Shown here: piece after piece, positions 13,501-26,815 of the stretch | Layout: every line of letters begins with the position of its first letter | Position numbering within the stretch: position 1 is the first letter of the stretch | NCBI RefSeq assembly: GCF_040115645.1 | Contig: NC_089541.1 | Coordinates: 7,998,001 to 8,062,000, forward strand | Direction: 5' to 3' | DNA from: Euwallacea fornicatus | Taxonomy: Eukaryota > Arthropoda > Insecta > Coleoptera > Curculionidae | DNA length: 64,000 nt | Position numbers and translations under genes: made by a program | Notes under the pieces: model-generated | Told to the model about the DNA's origin: nothing | The model's input: only the letters and a program-made list of their open reading frames with translations | The model's database searches: none

Positions 13501-14403
13501 TCACACTGCAAATTACTTTTCAAACCGATTCGGTTGCGATTGAACGAATTAAATATTAATTTTTTGCCAGAGATTTTTCATATTTTTCTTGTGGCTCTAA
13601 ATTTAACTAAGATTTATTCATTTTCGTTGATGTACATATGAAAAACCTTTGCATTAAATATACAAAATGAATTAATCGTAACTTAAAATTAGACCTAAAA
13701 CGCAGTTGCCACCTTATAAATTTATTAGAGTAATAAACCAAATAGTTATGTGAAGTCTGGTTTGGTGTCAATTAATTTAGAAAACATATAAAGACAATAT
13801 TGACGCCAACAGATTTTTATTTTAATACTTAACGTTAAACTTATTGGGTCGTCCATTACCGTACACGAGTGCCAAGAAAAGACTTGCCATTAAAGGCTCT
13901 GATTCAATTTGTGTGTGATTACTTGTAATTAGTTTAACGAGCCTACGTATATAAGTCTGCTGAATGGAGGGAAAATTGGATGGAAGCAAGGTGAAATGGT
14001 TGGATGATGACGTTGGTTAAAGTACGGGCTTCAAGAGAAAATGTATCTTGATGCATGGACTACTTATATTATTGATTGCGCGACGAGTGTTTTAGGTCAG
14101 GATTTAAATTTTCCTTTTTTATATTTAAAATACTATAAGATATTATAATGTGGGTCGAAGTAACTAATATAATCGGGGAAAAATCTTTATTCTTTTTACT
14201 GTGTTTCTCCCTTTTCCAGGTAGTGTATCCAGGTTTTACCTTTTTTCTTTTCGTGACTTAGGCGAAAGAATGTCTTGGAATTTACACCTTTTTACTTTCC
14301 TGTTCGTTCACATTTACCTTTGGAAAATCGGAAGCCTTCAATTTCAAAAACGAAACAAAATGTGATTGCAGAGTAAACTCGTTATACTCGTATATCGTAT
14401 ATA
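10559..14403. other. Non-coding sequence with one CpG-richer block
   Basis: No transposon was found here. The stretch 12050-12290 is described separately. The remainder is AT-rich without repeats I could recognise, apart from short palindromes. Confidence 0.45.
12050..12290. promoter_or_regulatory. CpG-richer block, possible promoter or untranslated first exon
   Basis: This stretch stands out from its AT-rich surroundings by many CG dinucleotides, including the overlapping palindromes gacgcatgcgtc (12064-12075) and gcgtcgcgacgc (12071-12082). It ends near ttaaggtaaaa (about 12285), a fair 5' splice-site match. An untranslated first exon would look like this, but no TATA or initiator element can be fixed and no downstream exon is seen. 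The frame at 11905-12249 crossing it has no known motif. Confidence 0.22.
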
Positions 14404-14405
14404 TA

Positions 14406-15838
14406 CCGTGGTGGCCATAAAAATAGGACCACTTCAAAAATTTCAATTTTTTATTTTTATCAGTAAAGAGATAAAAAATTAGAACAAAAAAAACTAGAAT
14501 ACATTTAATAATAAAGAAAACAATATACAAAAATATAATTTAACGAAAAATAAATAAAAGTCTTCAATAAAACAATAAAAACAAAATAAATATGAGGTCA
14601 TAAAAATAGAACTGGTAAAACATTATCAAAAAAAAGGAAAAAAACGAAATTAGCAATTGAATATGGCCTAATGTTTAATATTTCGTTGCTTCTCCCTTTT
14701 GGGCAATCACTGCCTTTAATCTTTTAGGCATTGATCTTATTAAACGCTGGAAGAGCTCAACAGGAATAGCTTCCCATTCCCGTTGGACTACGGACCACAG
14801 TTCTTCTTTATTTTTGACCTGATGATTCCTCACAGCAGCCTTAAGGTGTACCCAAAGATTTTCGGTGGGACTCAGATCCGGCGATTGTGAAGGCCATGGC
14901 ACAACAGAAATTGCTTCATTTTGAAAAAATTGTTTCACTCGCCTAGCCGTATGTTTCGGATCATTATCTTGTTGATATTTCCAAATTCATGGCATTTCTT
15001 CCGAAGCATATAATAGCATAACATTTTTCATTATTTTAAGGTATTCCTCTTGGTTCAGGATTCCTTTTATCCAATAAATAGGACCAACACCGAACCAAGA
15101 GAAGCAACCCCACAATTTTATATTACCACCTCCATGTTTAAGAGTTTTAGAGTATGTTTTGGAAGCAATTCATGTTTTGGTGGCCGCCTCACGTACCGTC
15201 GACCATCTGAACCAAACAAATTAATTTTTGTTTCATCCGAAAAAAGAACATTTTTCCACAATTTTATGTTATCATCTTCGTTTTCAAAGCGAAGATGATT
15301 TTTCGCACATTTTATTCTTTTTAATTTGTTTGTTTTTGATAACAACGGTACCTTTCGAGCCACTCGGCCATGTAAATGAACTTCCTGCAATCGTCTTCGG
15401 ATAGTTCTGGAACTTATTTCCAATTTTAGGTCCTTTTGAAGTTCTTTGGAACTTAAAAAAGGGTTTTTTTGGGATTCTCGCTTTATTCGGCGGTCGGTCA
15501 AAATGGTTGTTTTCCTCTTACGACCGCGATTTTCTTGTTGTTCTTCGTGTTTGAGAGCATTTATTATTAACGTTTTCGATCTTCCTAGTTTTTAAGAAAT
15601 TTGACGCAGGGAATTGCCCTCATCTCTAAGTGTTCGTCTTCTAATTCTTTCAGTTAAAGAACAGTGGTTTTTACGCCCCATCTGTTTGTATATTAATTAT
15701 TAAAATGCATCAAAATGCTTCGAAATAATTAATTGGACTTACCTTTCAATTGCTATTCTAATGAATGAGGAATTATGAAAGTTATTAAAAAAATAACGAG
15801 CTTTTAATACACTGGTCCTATTATTATGACCACCTTAG
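14406..15838 (-). mobile_element. Tc1-like element (Tc1-2), decayed
   Basis: The left end begins CCGTGGTGGCCATAAAAA after TA at 14404-14405. The right end, read in reverse, is CTAAGGTGGTCATAATAA followed by AA, so the right TA has decayed (TT at 15839-15840). An internal repeat of the end motif lies at about 14594-14616 (gaggtcataaaaataga). Length is 1433 bases. The transposase runs on the minus strand. The ends resemble those of Tc1-1 (GGTGGTCATA-AATAG), so the two belong to related families. Confidence 0.9.
14675..15681 (-). pseudogene. Tc1 transposase pseudogene (DD34E)
   Basis: Read on the minus strand from the ATG at 15679-15681 (MGRKNHCSLTERIRRR). A paired-like helix-turn-helix region is followed by a basic hook (NRGRKR) and a DDE domain with D in LFSDETK, D in QQDNDPKHTA and E in SPTENLW, with 34 residues between the last two. 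The frame ends at KGEATKY, as in other Tc1 enzymes, with TAA-type stop at 14675. Lesions are an in-frame stop near 15594, a frameshift near 15130 (at the HGGG motif) and TGA for W near 14988. Length without lesions is about 335 codons. Confidence 0.92.
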
Positions 15839-16037
15839 TTTTGACTGTCTGAACGAAACAGGGGAAGTACAATTCTAGTATAAGGTAATTCCCCTGGTTT
15901 CTATTGACACACATAATTACCAACCTTGTAGAAATTTAGAACCCTATTTCGAACGAGATAGAATAACTTTCAATAAACTTTTCTCCATATTTAAAATTGA
16001 ACCAGTAGTGGTCCCATTACATGTATATATATATATA

Positions 16038-17098
16038 CAGGGTCATTCACGGTGAGTGTCCTATTAAAAGGTTACGGGATTCTAATATAGCGAGAGATCT
16101 GAAATTTTGATTACTGATGTAATGAAGTTTGATCTGTTGAATTAAAACATTGGCATCGTTGCGACGTTGACAGATCCATTTGTAACTGACAACAACTTTG
16201 TTATTTTAAATGGCACACCCTGTATTTTATTACATTTTCGAATTTCCCGGAAGATTTAAACCTCAGTTTATCTATCGTATACCATAGCTATGATGAACCG
16301 GTTTCGAAATAAATATTAGAATCTTTGAGAGTAAAAGGCACCACTTATTAGTTGATTCGGTTAGGAGGTGGTTATGGGTTGACAACGTAAAATAAACGAA
16401 ATTGTAACATCATTTATAATAAACTAGATCTACGTAAAATAAATAAAATTGGAGATTTTGTTGAAAATTATTATAAACAATTTATAAAAAAATATTTGCC
16501 AATATCTCAAAAACAACTGAAAACAATTATATTAATGTATAATGCTTTTCGATAGAGAAGTTATTGATCTTTCAGATGCCATCCAAAAATATAGGATGTT
16601 CTATTTAAGATTCTCATTTAATGCTCGTATTTATATCCTTCTGATATCGCACTATTTTTTCCACACCCTGTATATAAATCCCAAAAATATATAATATTAA
16701 AAGATACATATAACTAATAAGAGTTTGTAGCTCAAATTTCAACTCTCTAGCTGCGATAGCTGAAAAGATATGCACTTTTCAATTTAGAACTGTTTGTTTC
16801 CAAATCAGTAAAAAAAATTATTTATTTCGAAAACGGTTCATCGTAGCTATGGCATATGATAGATAAACTGGGGTTTAAATCTTTGGGGAAATTCGAAAAT
16901 GTAATAAAATACAGGGTGTGCCATTTAAAATAACAAAGTTGTTGTCAGTTCCACATAGATCTGTCAACGTCGCAACGATACCAATATTTTAATTCAACAG
17001 ATCAAACTCTATTACATCAGTATCCAAAATTTCAGATCTCTAGCTATGTATATTAGAACCCCGTAAACTTTTAATAGGACACTCACCGCGAATGACCC
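16038..17098. mobile_element. Long-armed non-autonomous element, copy E1
   Basis: The ends are CAGGGTCATTCACGGTGAG and, in reverse, the matching GGGTCATTCGCGGTGAG, with TA at 16036-16037 and 17099-17100. The arms of about 275-285 bases (16038-16313 and 16823-17098) are near-perfect inverted repeats around a unique centre. Each arm holds an internal TACAGGGTGTGCC motif facing inwards. It carries no coding frame of note. A second copy (E2) in the opposite orientation is at 39689-40740 and shares both arms and centre, which shows this is a mobile family. It inserted at the end of a TA dinucleotide run (16021-16037). Confidence 0.9.
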
Positions 17099-17167
17099 TA
17101 TGTATTATATGTAATATAAAAACATTTATATAAATATTTTCTTCTCCTTTCTGTCCTTATCTTCGTG

Positions 17168-17254
17168 TCCTTTTCTTTCTCTCTCTCTCTTTCTTTCTCT
17201 TTCTCCCTCTCTTTCTTTCTCTCCCTTTCTCACTCCCTTCCCTTTTTCTCTTCC
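17168..17254. repeat. Polypyrimidine (CT-rich) low-complexity tract
   Basis: Some 85 bases almost entirely of C and T on the plus strand, made of irregular CT, CTTT and CCCT units, with a single A near 17232. It lies about 70 bases after element E1. The mirror-like composition could form triplex DNA. Confidence 0.85.
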
Positions 17255-20200
17255 ACTAACACACTATTGGATTAGTTCACAATTTACCTTTCAAACAACA
17301 AGAAACTTCCATTTCATACTTGTTATAGAATGCACTATTCTGTCTAGTTAGGTTAGAAACCAAAGGAAAATAGTTTCCTAATGTGTTTGTTCTCTCGTAT
17401 ATCAGCGAAACATAAGACCAAAGTTGAATTTGCACGCTCATGGCATATATTTACATTTTGCTTTCAAAATTTACTTTGCTTGGACTCTGGATCCTTTCAC
17501 CCCACAGCATATCTGACTGCAATTACTGATTAATGAAATGTGTAAACTATATGCAAGTTTATTCGAGTTACCAACAATTGATGATCTCATCAATTTGCTA
17601 TAATAAATTATGTTTATTGGCCTAATGCCCATTGGCTAGGGTAAGTGATTGATCATTGAGCCACTAAACATAAGTGGCGTCAAACCGAGGATTATTTGCA
17701 TAGATTAAACGCGGAAGCAGGATTTTATCGAAATTTCCACATGTTATACTTCCACTTTTGGGGAATTGATTATGAGAAGATTGATTGAAATTGCATGATA
17801 AATTAGGGAGAAAATACTGGTCTAGCGTTTTGCCATGATGAAGCAATAAATACTGGAGAAATTTGGCTTGAGAGCCTCTCGCGTAAGAGGCTTAAATATG
17901 GAAGGATTTGCATTTTACAATGGCTGTGTTGATTTATTTATGTGGTTGTGTCGAGGTTTTCGAGAATGCAACATCATGAATACTAACCAAGAAACTAATA
18001 ATTGATTTGTGTTTCAATTTTTCAGAGAAAATCCCTTGAACTAATTTTCAGAAGTGATAACTTAATTTTCTTTTCTCCTTGCTAATTGTATTATACTACT
18101 GCAATTTTCTCCGGACAAAAAAGACACATATCACCGAATCAGTGCTGCAGAAATGCAGTTCCTGTTGGAGTGAATTAAATAGACAGACCTCGTTGTATTT
18201 CGTTAAACGTTTAACAATAGTAATGAAGTCGGAATAACATTAAAACAGAAAGAAATTTCGAACTACTAACGAGTTCTGAGCGTTTTTTTGACCACACATC
18301 CGCTACAGACCGCCAGACGAATTTTAATTTAGCTCCGCCATTACTTACTGTCTCACTGAAATGCAGACAAATTACTGGGATTTGTTAGGATTTAGGTGAT
18401 GTTTCTGGAATTAAGCAGCTTATTTAATTTAGGTACACATCGCATTGACGGAGGTAGCTGATTTTGACTGATATGGAAATTATTTCAAAACTTACTGGTA
18501 CATACATATGTAATACCTAAAATTTTTTCATCAAAATATGAATGTTTTCTGTGAGCCTTGCAGTACATAATAATGCCTAATTTTTTGTTTAACGCTCATA
18601 GCTATAAACTTCCAAAGCCGTGAAACCAGATGACTTAAAAGTTTAAAGTATCATCATAATGGGAATTTTATCCAGGTTTCACTCTCAAGCCCATTAAGCT
18701 GGAAAAAGTATGTGCATTCCGAAAAATAACCCAACTTTTATTATTCCGGCTAGTATATCACCAGTATCGACGCTTGTTTAGCGGAGAATCCCGCTTTTTG
18801 TTTATTTTTAATTAAATTTTTTTTTTGGATTTTATTGTTCAACCCGATATTTGCCACCGTCGACGAAGACGAAATAACAGACTGCGGCTTATTTGCAGTG
18901 TCAACACCTTTACATTTCTTCTGAAAAACTGTTGAATTTTGGCGAATGATCAAATATTTGCCATTTTCCTCTGCTAGGTAGAATTTTTTTCCATTGTTAG
19001 ATTTACAATTATAACCTTGCAAGGTAGTATTGACTCAATTACGTAGGCGGCTTCATAATAGAAGTGCTTCAAAGTTTTCCTAACTTGCGGAATATCAAAT
19101 AAAGTTGTAGTAGAATTTACTTACATGTGCAAACAAAGCTGCTATTTAAAGGGGCATGCACGTGGAAACACGTACTATTTTCAGCGGCTCGCGAACTTAA
19201 AAATTTGAAAGCTCGCTTTGGATTTGAATGTAGTTATGGCAGCTGCGAACGTACCAATTATTGCAATTCGGTAACTACATTCTCAGATATCCAAAACATG
19301 CATGTGCTACATAGAGAAATTTTGAGCATTCGCGGCACAAAACAGGAAATGTAGAAAACGAAGAAACATGTCCAAATAACCGAGAAGTCCAATTAAGGGT
19401 CACAGATATTGGGCATAAACAATATGTCCATGAATGTTATTACAACTTTGGTCTTATATTTCACTAATGTGCAAGCAAATTAAGAAACTACTTTCATTTA
19501 GTTTCTACCCTAAATGCAGAAATGGAGTTTTAAAATTTGGAGAAGCTTTGAAGGGCATTTCTAGTGAACCATCTTGGCATTTCCAGGCGAGAAACATGCG
19601 AACATGCAATTTTCATTTTATAGCGAATTGCACAAGCGAGGTCTAATAAAAGTATCATTAGTTCTTCTAGTTCTATTAAAATGTAGCTGAATTATATATG
19701 TCCTATTCTATTTAAAATAATCCTTTATTGTACTGTTTTGTTGGCCCTAAACTAATTCATTATGGTCATACTAGTATCAATTTATACTTTAGTAGAATAA
19801 AGCAGTTAGCAGGCACGTTACAGATATGCTTATTAGAATTTTCGTTAAACGACAACCGTTGATTCAATATGAATCACAGAGATGATACACTGAATATTGA
19901 CGAGCGGGCAAAAAGTTGTAGCCTTATGTATGCCCCATAACTGTATAGGAATGTCGATAATAAGTTATATTGATCTTTCAAATAAAAAGTTAGGGATATT
20001 TGTAGCTAAAGAACTTACCAAAAACAGTAATCGGTCATCACGAGAGTGGGAATTTGAAACTTTCAGCGTTGATCTTCTGGATGCAGATGGTAGCATGGTT
20101 ATTTTCATGACCTTTCGGTTAAATCGATTTACATAATCGATATTTTCAGACTTGAAGATACCTTGCTCAAGTTGGTACATTCTAAGGAAAAGCGCCATTA

Positions 20201-23200
20201 AAATTGCATTATCCTAGGGAAGGCTTGAGTTTCCCTCAAAAGTGGTATAGACTGAGCTAATGGAATGGAACTCCGACAATCTAGTATAACCCACATTAGT
20301 ATTTTAAATTTTACCCCGTGCTCTTTTGGTAACGTTATGGAGAAAACAGGAATGATAACTTGAATTCGAAACAAATTTTTTCACTTTATGGGATTCTGCA
20401 AAGCTGAATTAACTCGAACCAACATTGATTCAAAACGAATTTTTCAAGTAATAAGATTTGTGGTACCTTGACTTGATTTTCTATATATGAAGTTTGACTT
20501 GAGTAAGTCAAGCAGTTTATAAAAACAGTCGAGCCGTAGATCCCTACAGAATAATACGTTCTTTGGCAATAACCTCATTTGTGAGAAGTTCTGCTCTTAC
20601 GGCAGTAGTAAAATCGATATCTAAGTAGTTTATTTCATTTTGAAGGACAAGCTCCCAGTAAAATCTGTGATGTTTTAATCCAGTTAAGCAATAACTAAAA
20701 TTTTCCATTTTCGGACGGCAATTTATCAAAAATTTGACGATGATTTGCTTTTACTAAATTTGCCACGGAAGTCTCTCTTCTGTGCTGGATGAAAAGAAGC
20801 AGTGAAAGTTCAAAAACTCAATCTCATTTAGCCGGGCTGAAATTTCATCGCCCGAAATCCCAGAAAACTTCAGTCATACTATTAGGAAAACTTGTGAAGT
20901 TTCATTTGGAAGAGGAACACGTTTTGTTTATATTCCGTCTGTGGAGAATTGAAAATTTAATTTAACTTTCAGGGATGCCGAAGCGCGATGCAAAGTTGCA
21001 TATAAATATTCCGCCACAAATGTTTTACGTAGATACACGTTTTTGAAATTAATCAGAAACATCCCGTTTTCAATAGAAATGGGGGATTTAGATATGAGAA
21101 AAATGCAAAAATGTACAGGATGTTGGGTTTAAATAACCCAACCTGTAGGTTTTTCAATCCTAATTCCTATGGCCATTGATTGGAAAAATACAGATTGTTG
21201 ATATAATTCAGACTGTAGCTTACTAGATACCCTAGCGATAAAGAAAAGCGATAAAATATAATACGATGCTGTATTGAAAGGAACAAATACAGGTGACTCA
21301 ACAATAATCAGCCCTATGACCTTTTTATTTTATTTCCTTGCTGGTATAAAGCATAATATACACTGTACCCTTCAAGATATCTAGACTTGAGGAAAATAAA
21401 AAAATATACAGAGTATAGCATTTACCAATAGCAATAATTCTTGTGGTCTTTTTGATTTCTGATTTATCCGTCCTCCTTTTCCCATGACAATTCTTTCAGC
21501 TTTTTAATGAAATTCCCTTAAATACATTACTTTCTTGGTCAAATATTACATCGAATATCGAGAAACTTCTCAAACTTAATCATCAAAACCTGGTCAAGGG
21601 ACATGAAAAGTTTCACAACAACAGCAATCAACATAAGTCACATTAACAAATCATAAGCCAATAAATCCGAGGACCACAAAATCGTTTTTCCTACAAAATT
21701 GATTAAAATGAGGCAACATGTTCCACAGGGTTATTTACGGTTTAAAATGTTGTTAGGTGTAGCACCTGTTTGAAGTGCGCTCAGTCATGTAATCGCATTT
21801 ATGCCTACAGGTCGTGGCTTAATGGAGGTTTATTCGAAAAATTATGACTGTTTAATGAAAGAAGAGTGTAATCGACAAAGCTGCAGGAATTTGTGTATTT
21901 AACTTTTCGAATAAACAAATTTATGCTCAGAAAAAAATGACTTTCACTCGTGGGGAGTGTCGAGGCGTGAATCGAAATTCTGCGTTAATAAGAATGAAAA
22001 TGCAGAGAGTTGGTTAAAATCTAGCGAATTTGTCGGATTTAAATTTCGGTTTTTTCCGTGTTACCTCTATTTATTCTATATTACATGTATAATTTTTATT
22101 TTTATTTAAAACCTAAACTCCCAACGCTGAACAAAAATTTCAGCACTCCCACTTTAATTGTAAGATCCTGTATTCAAGAACTTTAATCAGTCAATATGAT
22201 TGTGCAAAGTCCAAACTACAGGTCGGCATGTGATCTTATATAGAAAGTTAATTTAATTCAATAAGTTTTAGCTTGAGATTCGATCAAGCGGTGCCCATTT
22301 CACACTGCTGCATTGAAATTCTGGCTTCAGAGTTTCAGCATCGGAATTGGAAAGCCAATTCCCGTAACGAGAAACGGATACCTTTTCGAAGTAATAGAAA
22401 CGAAGCAGTGGAAAAGTCGCATTAAAGTAATCACGAAGTATTATTATTTTGTAATGGTTTTTCGGAGTTAATGCCGAGAAAGTGAAACTACCGAGAAAAA
22501 TTTAATCAGAAGTGTCATGTTCTCTGTGAAGTGAACACGCAATTTTAAAGCAATCGCACCACAAAAACCAAATAAATTGCTTTAATATAAAAAGGGGAAG
22601 TTGACGATTTATCATTTGTCGACTTGTAATCTTGACACCCATAATCACTTTCTCCATTATGAATACTTTTTAATAAAGTCATTTTCCTGACCTTATTTGA
22701 CATTAGCGTGTTATCCATCAAGCACCCAGGGAAGGAGATTACAGGAAGCTTAAAGGACACTTTTTCGGGTTTTAAACTGTGAAATAATATATGGCAGAGT
22801 GAACTACGAGTAATCATGCCTAAGAGTAGCTAAGATTAAAGTTTCTATAACTTTCGTTTATAGAATCTAAAACATCACTCAGCAATGTTAAATTCATCGA
22901 AGATTTCTCTTTGATTTATCTCTATCAGATCGTACTAGACACAACTCATCTGATCAAATGAAAGAAGAAAACGCTCTGAAAAGAACTTTCAGCATTTTTC
23001 CAAGTTATTCTAAACGCCACCGCTCTGTTTGTATTTGTAAGAAAAGCTTATTTAATATGAGCTTTTTAAGGTCAGGTGAAATATTTTTTAAAGGATTTTA
23101 TGTAAATTTATCAGGATAAATGATGAATAACTCGTTTGTTTATTTTATTTATTGGCAGTGTTACTGTTAAAGCATGGTAATAATTTCAAAATTTATTTTA

Positions 23201-24063
23201 AAGGGGTTTTGCAGGTTTTATTTGGATACTTAAAAAAAAAATCGATTTAAAAAAATGATTTTCGAAGGTTTGATCGTTTAGATGTCGGGAAAATGTGTAC
23301 CGATTGTACCAAACCTAAAATAACCATCACGTAGAGACATCGTATCATTTAAACAAATTCTTAAGCATAAACCGACAAGGTTCCTCGTCTAACCTTCATT
23401 TTTAGAAATGCATAGTCATTCTCATGCTAAATTTGTGATGCCTTTAGTGGTCTAAGTTTTGAATTCCCCATTAATTTAGAAACTTTATATTGCAATTACT
23501 GCGGAAACTATGAAAGACTCCTCTATTCTGTTTAACTTTGTTCTAACGTCTTAGAATTTAGACCAGAATATGAAAGTCGATTACATTGGTGGTCCTTGAC
23601 TCTAAAATCCATCCAGTTCACCCGGTTCTTACTGTAGAAGTGCTTTTTGAGTGCTATAAAACTTCTATGGCATTCAGAAACAGGAAGTCCATAAACTCCT
23701 ACAGAAGATTTTATCTTCCATATTTCCGAGCATAAAATAGCATTGTTAGCCGTAACCACAAAAATTTAACAGCCACTAAGTATTAATTTTTTTTTTACAG
23801 GTAACAGTGTATTTCATCTGAACTAAAGTTGATGGTGTGCACGGAAAATCCATGGTGTTGTATTCGTAAGTTTATATAATAATATTTAAATCATAAATTA
23901 GAGGTGTGGAATTCGGAATTATGATGACAAGACAAAAAATGTCAGAAGCGCTGGTTTAATTATTAAAGTTATGTTTTTCCTAAGTTCTCCCAATTTTTAT
24001 AAAAGTTAAAAGGCAAAAGCCGTAATAAAGGTGCAACTTTGGCTCCCTATATATTCGTTAATA
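17255..24063. other. Non-coding AT-rich sequence
   Basis: No supported gene. The minus-strand frame at 18750-19022 is lysine- and asparagine-rich without motifs. A miniature inverted repeat at 21114-21147 is listed separately. Confidence 0.45.
21114..21147. repeat. 34-base inverted repeat with TACAGG ends
   Basis: TACAGG, two bases, then gttgggtt, a five-base loop, aacccaac and CTGTA. The ends resemble Tc1/mariner termini and the whole could be two collapsed terminal repeats left after internal deletion. Only one copy was seen. Confidence 0.5.
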
Positions 24064-24065
24064 TA

Positions 24066-24788
24066 CAGGGTGTCTCACAAGTGTTTCATTATATTTCAGT
24101 GGGTAATAGTACATTGAAAAATAATATGACTCCCTATATAAACCATATTCCAATAATGCTTCATTAAGAAGATACAGGGTGTTAAACTTTACTTAAAAAA
24201 TCTAACTTTTATTGATATATTCAAAACCGTTTGAGATATGTAAGTGAAATTTGGCATGTTTTGAGAGTTAATGTAGACGCATTTATTTATGCAAAAGGGC
24301 TATTTTTGTTTCACCAGTGACGTGCGTACGGACACCTCTCAGCACATTTTTAAAGAAAAACATGGTGCGCCACTGCTTTTTATCAAAATAAAAATTATTT
24401 TTAGAAGTTTAATTTCATTTAGAAGAAAAATGCTCACTTGACTCTTTTTCGTCCGACGTATCGTTTGCCAGTAAAAAATTGAATACCGTCTATATGCACG
24501 ATATTCTCTAAATGGTTTTAATAATATTAAGTTTGTTTTAAATATTATTTATTTGCTATAACATTATAGAAATTGTTCAAATTGGTGGCCATTTTGTTCA
24601 ATACATAATTGAGCTCGCCTGTTCATTGATACTCTGATACGTTGAAATATTCCAGGTGTGTTTTAAGTTTAACACCCTGTATCTTCTTAATGAAGCATTA
24701 TTGGAATATGGTTTATATAGGAAGTCATATTATTTTTCAATGTACTATTACCCAATGAAATATAATGAAACACTTGTGGGACACCCTG
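24066..24788. mobile_element. Element F: internally deleted TACAGGGTG-type transposon
   Basis: The ends CAGGGTGTCTCACAAGTG and its near-exact reverse complement are flanked by TA at 24064-24065 and 24789-24790. Inverted arms run about 120 bases. A second TACAGGGTGT motif lies 107 bases inside each end (24173 and 24681, mirror positions), the same arrangement as in element D (offset 108). The 723-base body lacks a complete transposase but retains the C-terminal codons of one on the minus strand, so it is a deletion derivative of an autonomous element. Confidence 0.88.
24564..24659 (-). pseudogene. C-terminal transposase remnant (DUF4817/DDE type)
   Basis: The minus strand reads IFQRIRVSMNRRAQLCIEQ then NGHQFEQFL and stop. 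This matches in pattern the C-terminus of the transposase in element D (CIQVNGGHVEHLL) and of the arthropod transposases with an N-terminal DUF4817 domain, which end in CIE-NGGHFEHLL. Everything upstream (DNA-binding and catalytic parts) is missing. Short but the position, orientation towards the element's left end and terminal stop all fit. Confidence 0.7.
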
Positions 24789-24790
24789 TA

Positions 24791-26815
24791 TATTAACTTT
24801 TTGAATTAAGGTACAGGACAAATCAACCTTTGCTTTATGTATCATTATATACTACTCACCCAATATACAATACAAAGCAGGTTGTTATCGATGTTAGCCA
24901 CAGTAAGTTGACCTCATCGATTCATGTTTCCCACATAAAAAAACAATTTCCGGAAATTCGACATGAGGGAGCCCCGATGTTTTATCTCCTTCAACTTCCA
25001 AAATTCCGTTTGATCCTCTGGTTTTTTCAATTTCTCCACGTAACTAACCTTGTGGAATACTGAGCATGGAAAATAGAATCTGCCAAAAGGAAAAGTCTTA
25101 ACCCTTCGAATGCCCTCAAAATTCACAAAGTGGTGTTCCTCGACTTTGCACTTTCACTTACACTCAACTGACCAGCAAGAGTTTTTCCAGTGCCGCATTA
25201 ATTTTACAAATAGAATACAATATAAAATATCTCATTTCGGGTAACGAAATAACTTTTCTAATATTTAAACGAATGTTATTTTCAGCTTCACCCATAACAT
25301 GTTGAAAAAAAAGCCCTTTGATTGGGATTGTAACTACATTACTTTATCGGTTATAATTTCAGAAAGTTTCCAACCATTAGGGAAAACCCCATATTAGTCA
25401 GATATTATAATTATATGAAATTAGATTTATGACTTTTTACATTTAAATTATATAAGTGAAAAAACGTAATTTCATGTTTTGATGAAAGCCTATACCAACT
25501 TGGAAAATTACGATTTGCCATTGGAAGCACATAATTCTTAAACAAAAACAATATAAGAAAAACGTTCCAAACAATATGGGAATGTTGAAACTCGGCTGCA
25601 TACAATTTGTATTCCACGGATGCTGAATTTGGGTTATCTGCCAGATACTGTATGGCAAATTCAGCGCCTTGCATACAGAATCTGCTGAAATATTCATTTA
25701 ACCCTTTAACATTATCCATCCAATATGTGCCTGGAATGCTCATATGGTTAAATAATATTGTCGTCTCATAAAATAGTTAATTTTTCATTTTCGAAACACC
25801 ATTAGGGAATGCGATAGCAGTAAAAGATTTGAGTTAATCCGAATATATGTCAAACATTCTTTTCTCTGCGATTTTAAAGAGGAGAAAATTATTATGTATG
25901 GATTAGTTGCAATTTTCTGCATTGAAATTTCCATGAACTCTAGTATTAAAAAAATATTTAGTTTATCGCAAAACTTTAAGTCGCCCATGCAGTCCCTGCT
26001 ATACACTCAAGGTAAAAATAGAACATTTAGGAATTTCAAGGGAAGAAGTGGATTTCGGGCCCTTTTGAGCAAACTTTGTGGCGCCCTTCCAATTTTACAC
26101 CCTCTTAGAAAGTTTACTGCCAACGATTAAAAGCAGGGAACTTCGCTTATTATGTACGTATTTAGAACATTGCGGTGCAATTTGCTTTTAATGAAATAGG
26201 GTCTCCTGGAAATTGAATGCCATTAGCCATTATTCCCGAACCTATCCCAAATCGACTAAAGTTGTACGTCAAACTGAAATATAATTTTAAGGAAAATGGA
26301 TTGCAATTTGTGCATTTTCCCCGCAAAAACCTTTATCGTTCCATTAAATCGTAAACTGAGTTTACATTGGAAAAAAGCTGACAGGTTCAACTTCCCGTCC
26401 GCGACATAAAATAAGCTCGGACTGGAAAAGCTGATTACGGAGATTAATTGTTTGCACTTGACAGAACAAAAAAAAAACATACATCCAGTACCTTAAATTT
26501 TCGGCTAAAATTTCAACTAGATTGAGGCCATTAAGGACGGCCGTAAGCACCTTAAACCGAAACGTTGTATAAAGTAAAACCAGAAAGATCAAAAATGATG
26601 TGAAAATTGCCTGATCCATTCACTTTTGGGAAAGTCCATAAAATCCATTCAAAAAGTTTCATAGCATTAGAACCTTTATAACCCTCTGAAAATGAAAATT
26701 CAGACACTCAATTTTAGAAGTGACTTTTGTGAAAAAGCCTTTTACGCACAAACGGCTTGAAATTGTTTGTTTACACCTTAGTTTTCGTGGCGAAAACAAT
26801 GAGGTGAGGACCATC
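24791..26815. other. Non-coding AT-rich sequence
   Basis: Overlapping short frames around 25411-26619 show no domain and conflict in both strands. No repeat structure was seen. Confidence 0.45.

Noticed and set aside
18750..19022. 90-codon minus-strand frame rich in lysine, asparagine and serine
   Set aside because: Low-complexity composition, expected from AT-rich DNA, and no neighbouring exon signal.
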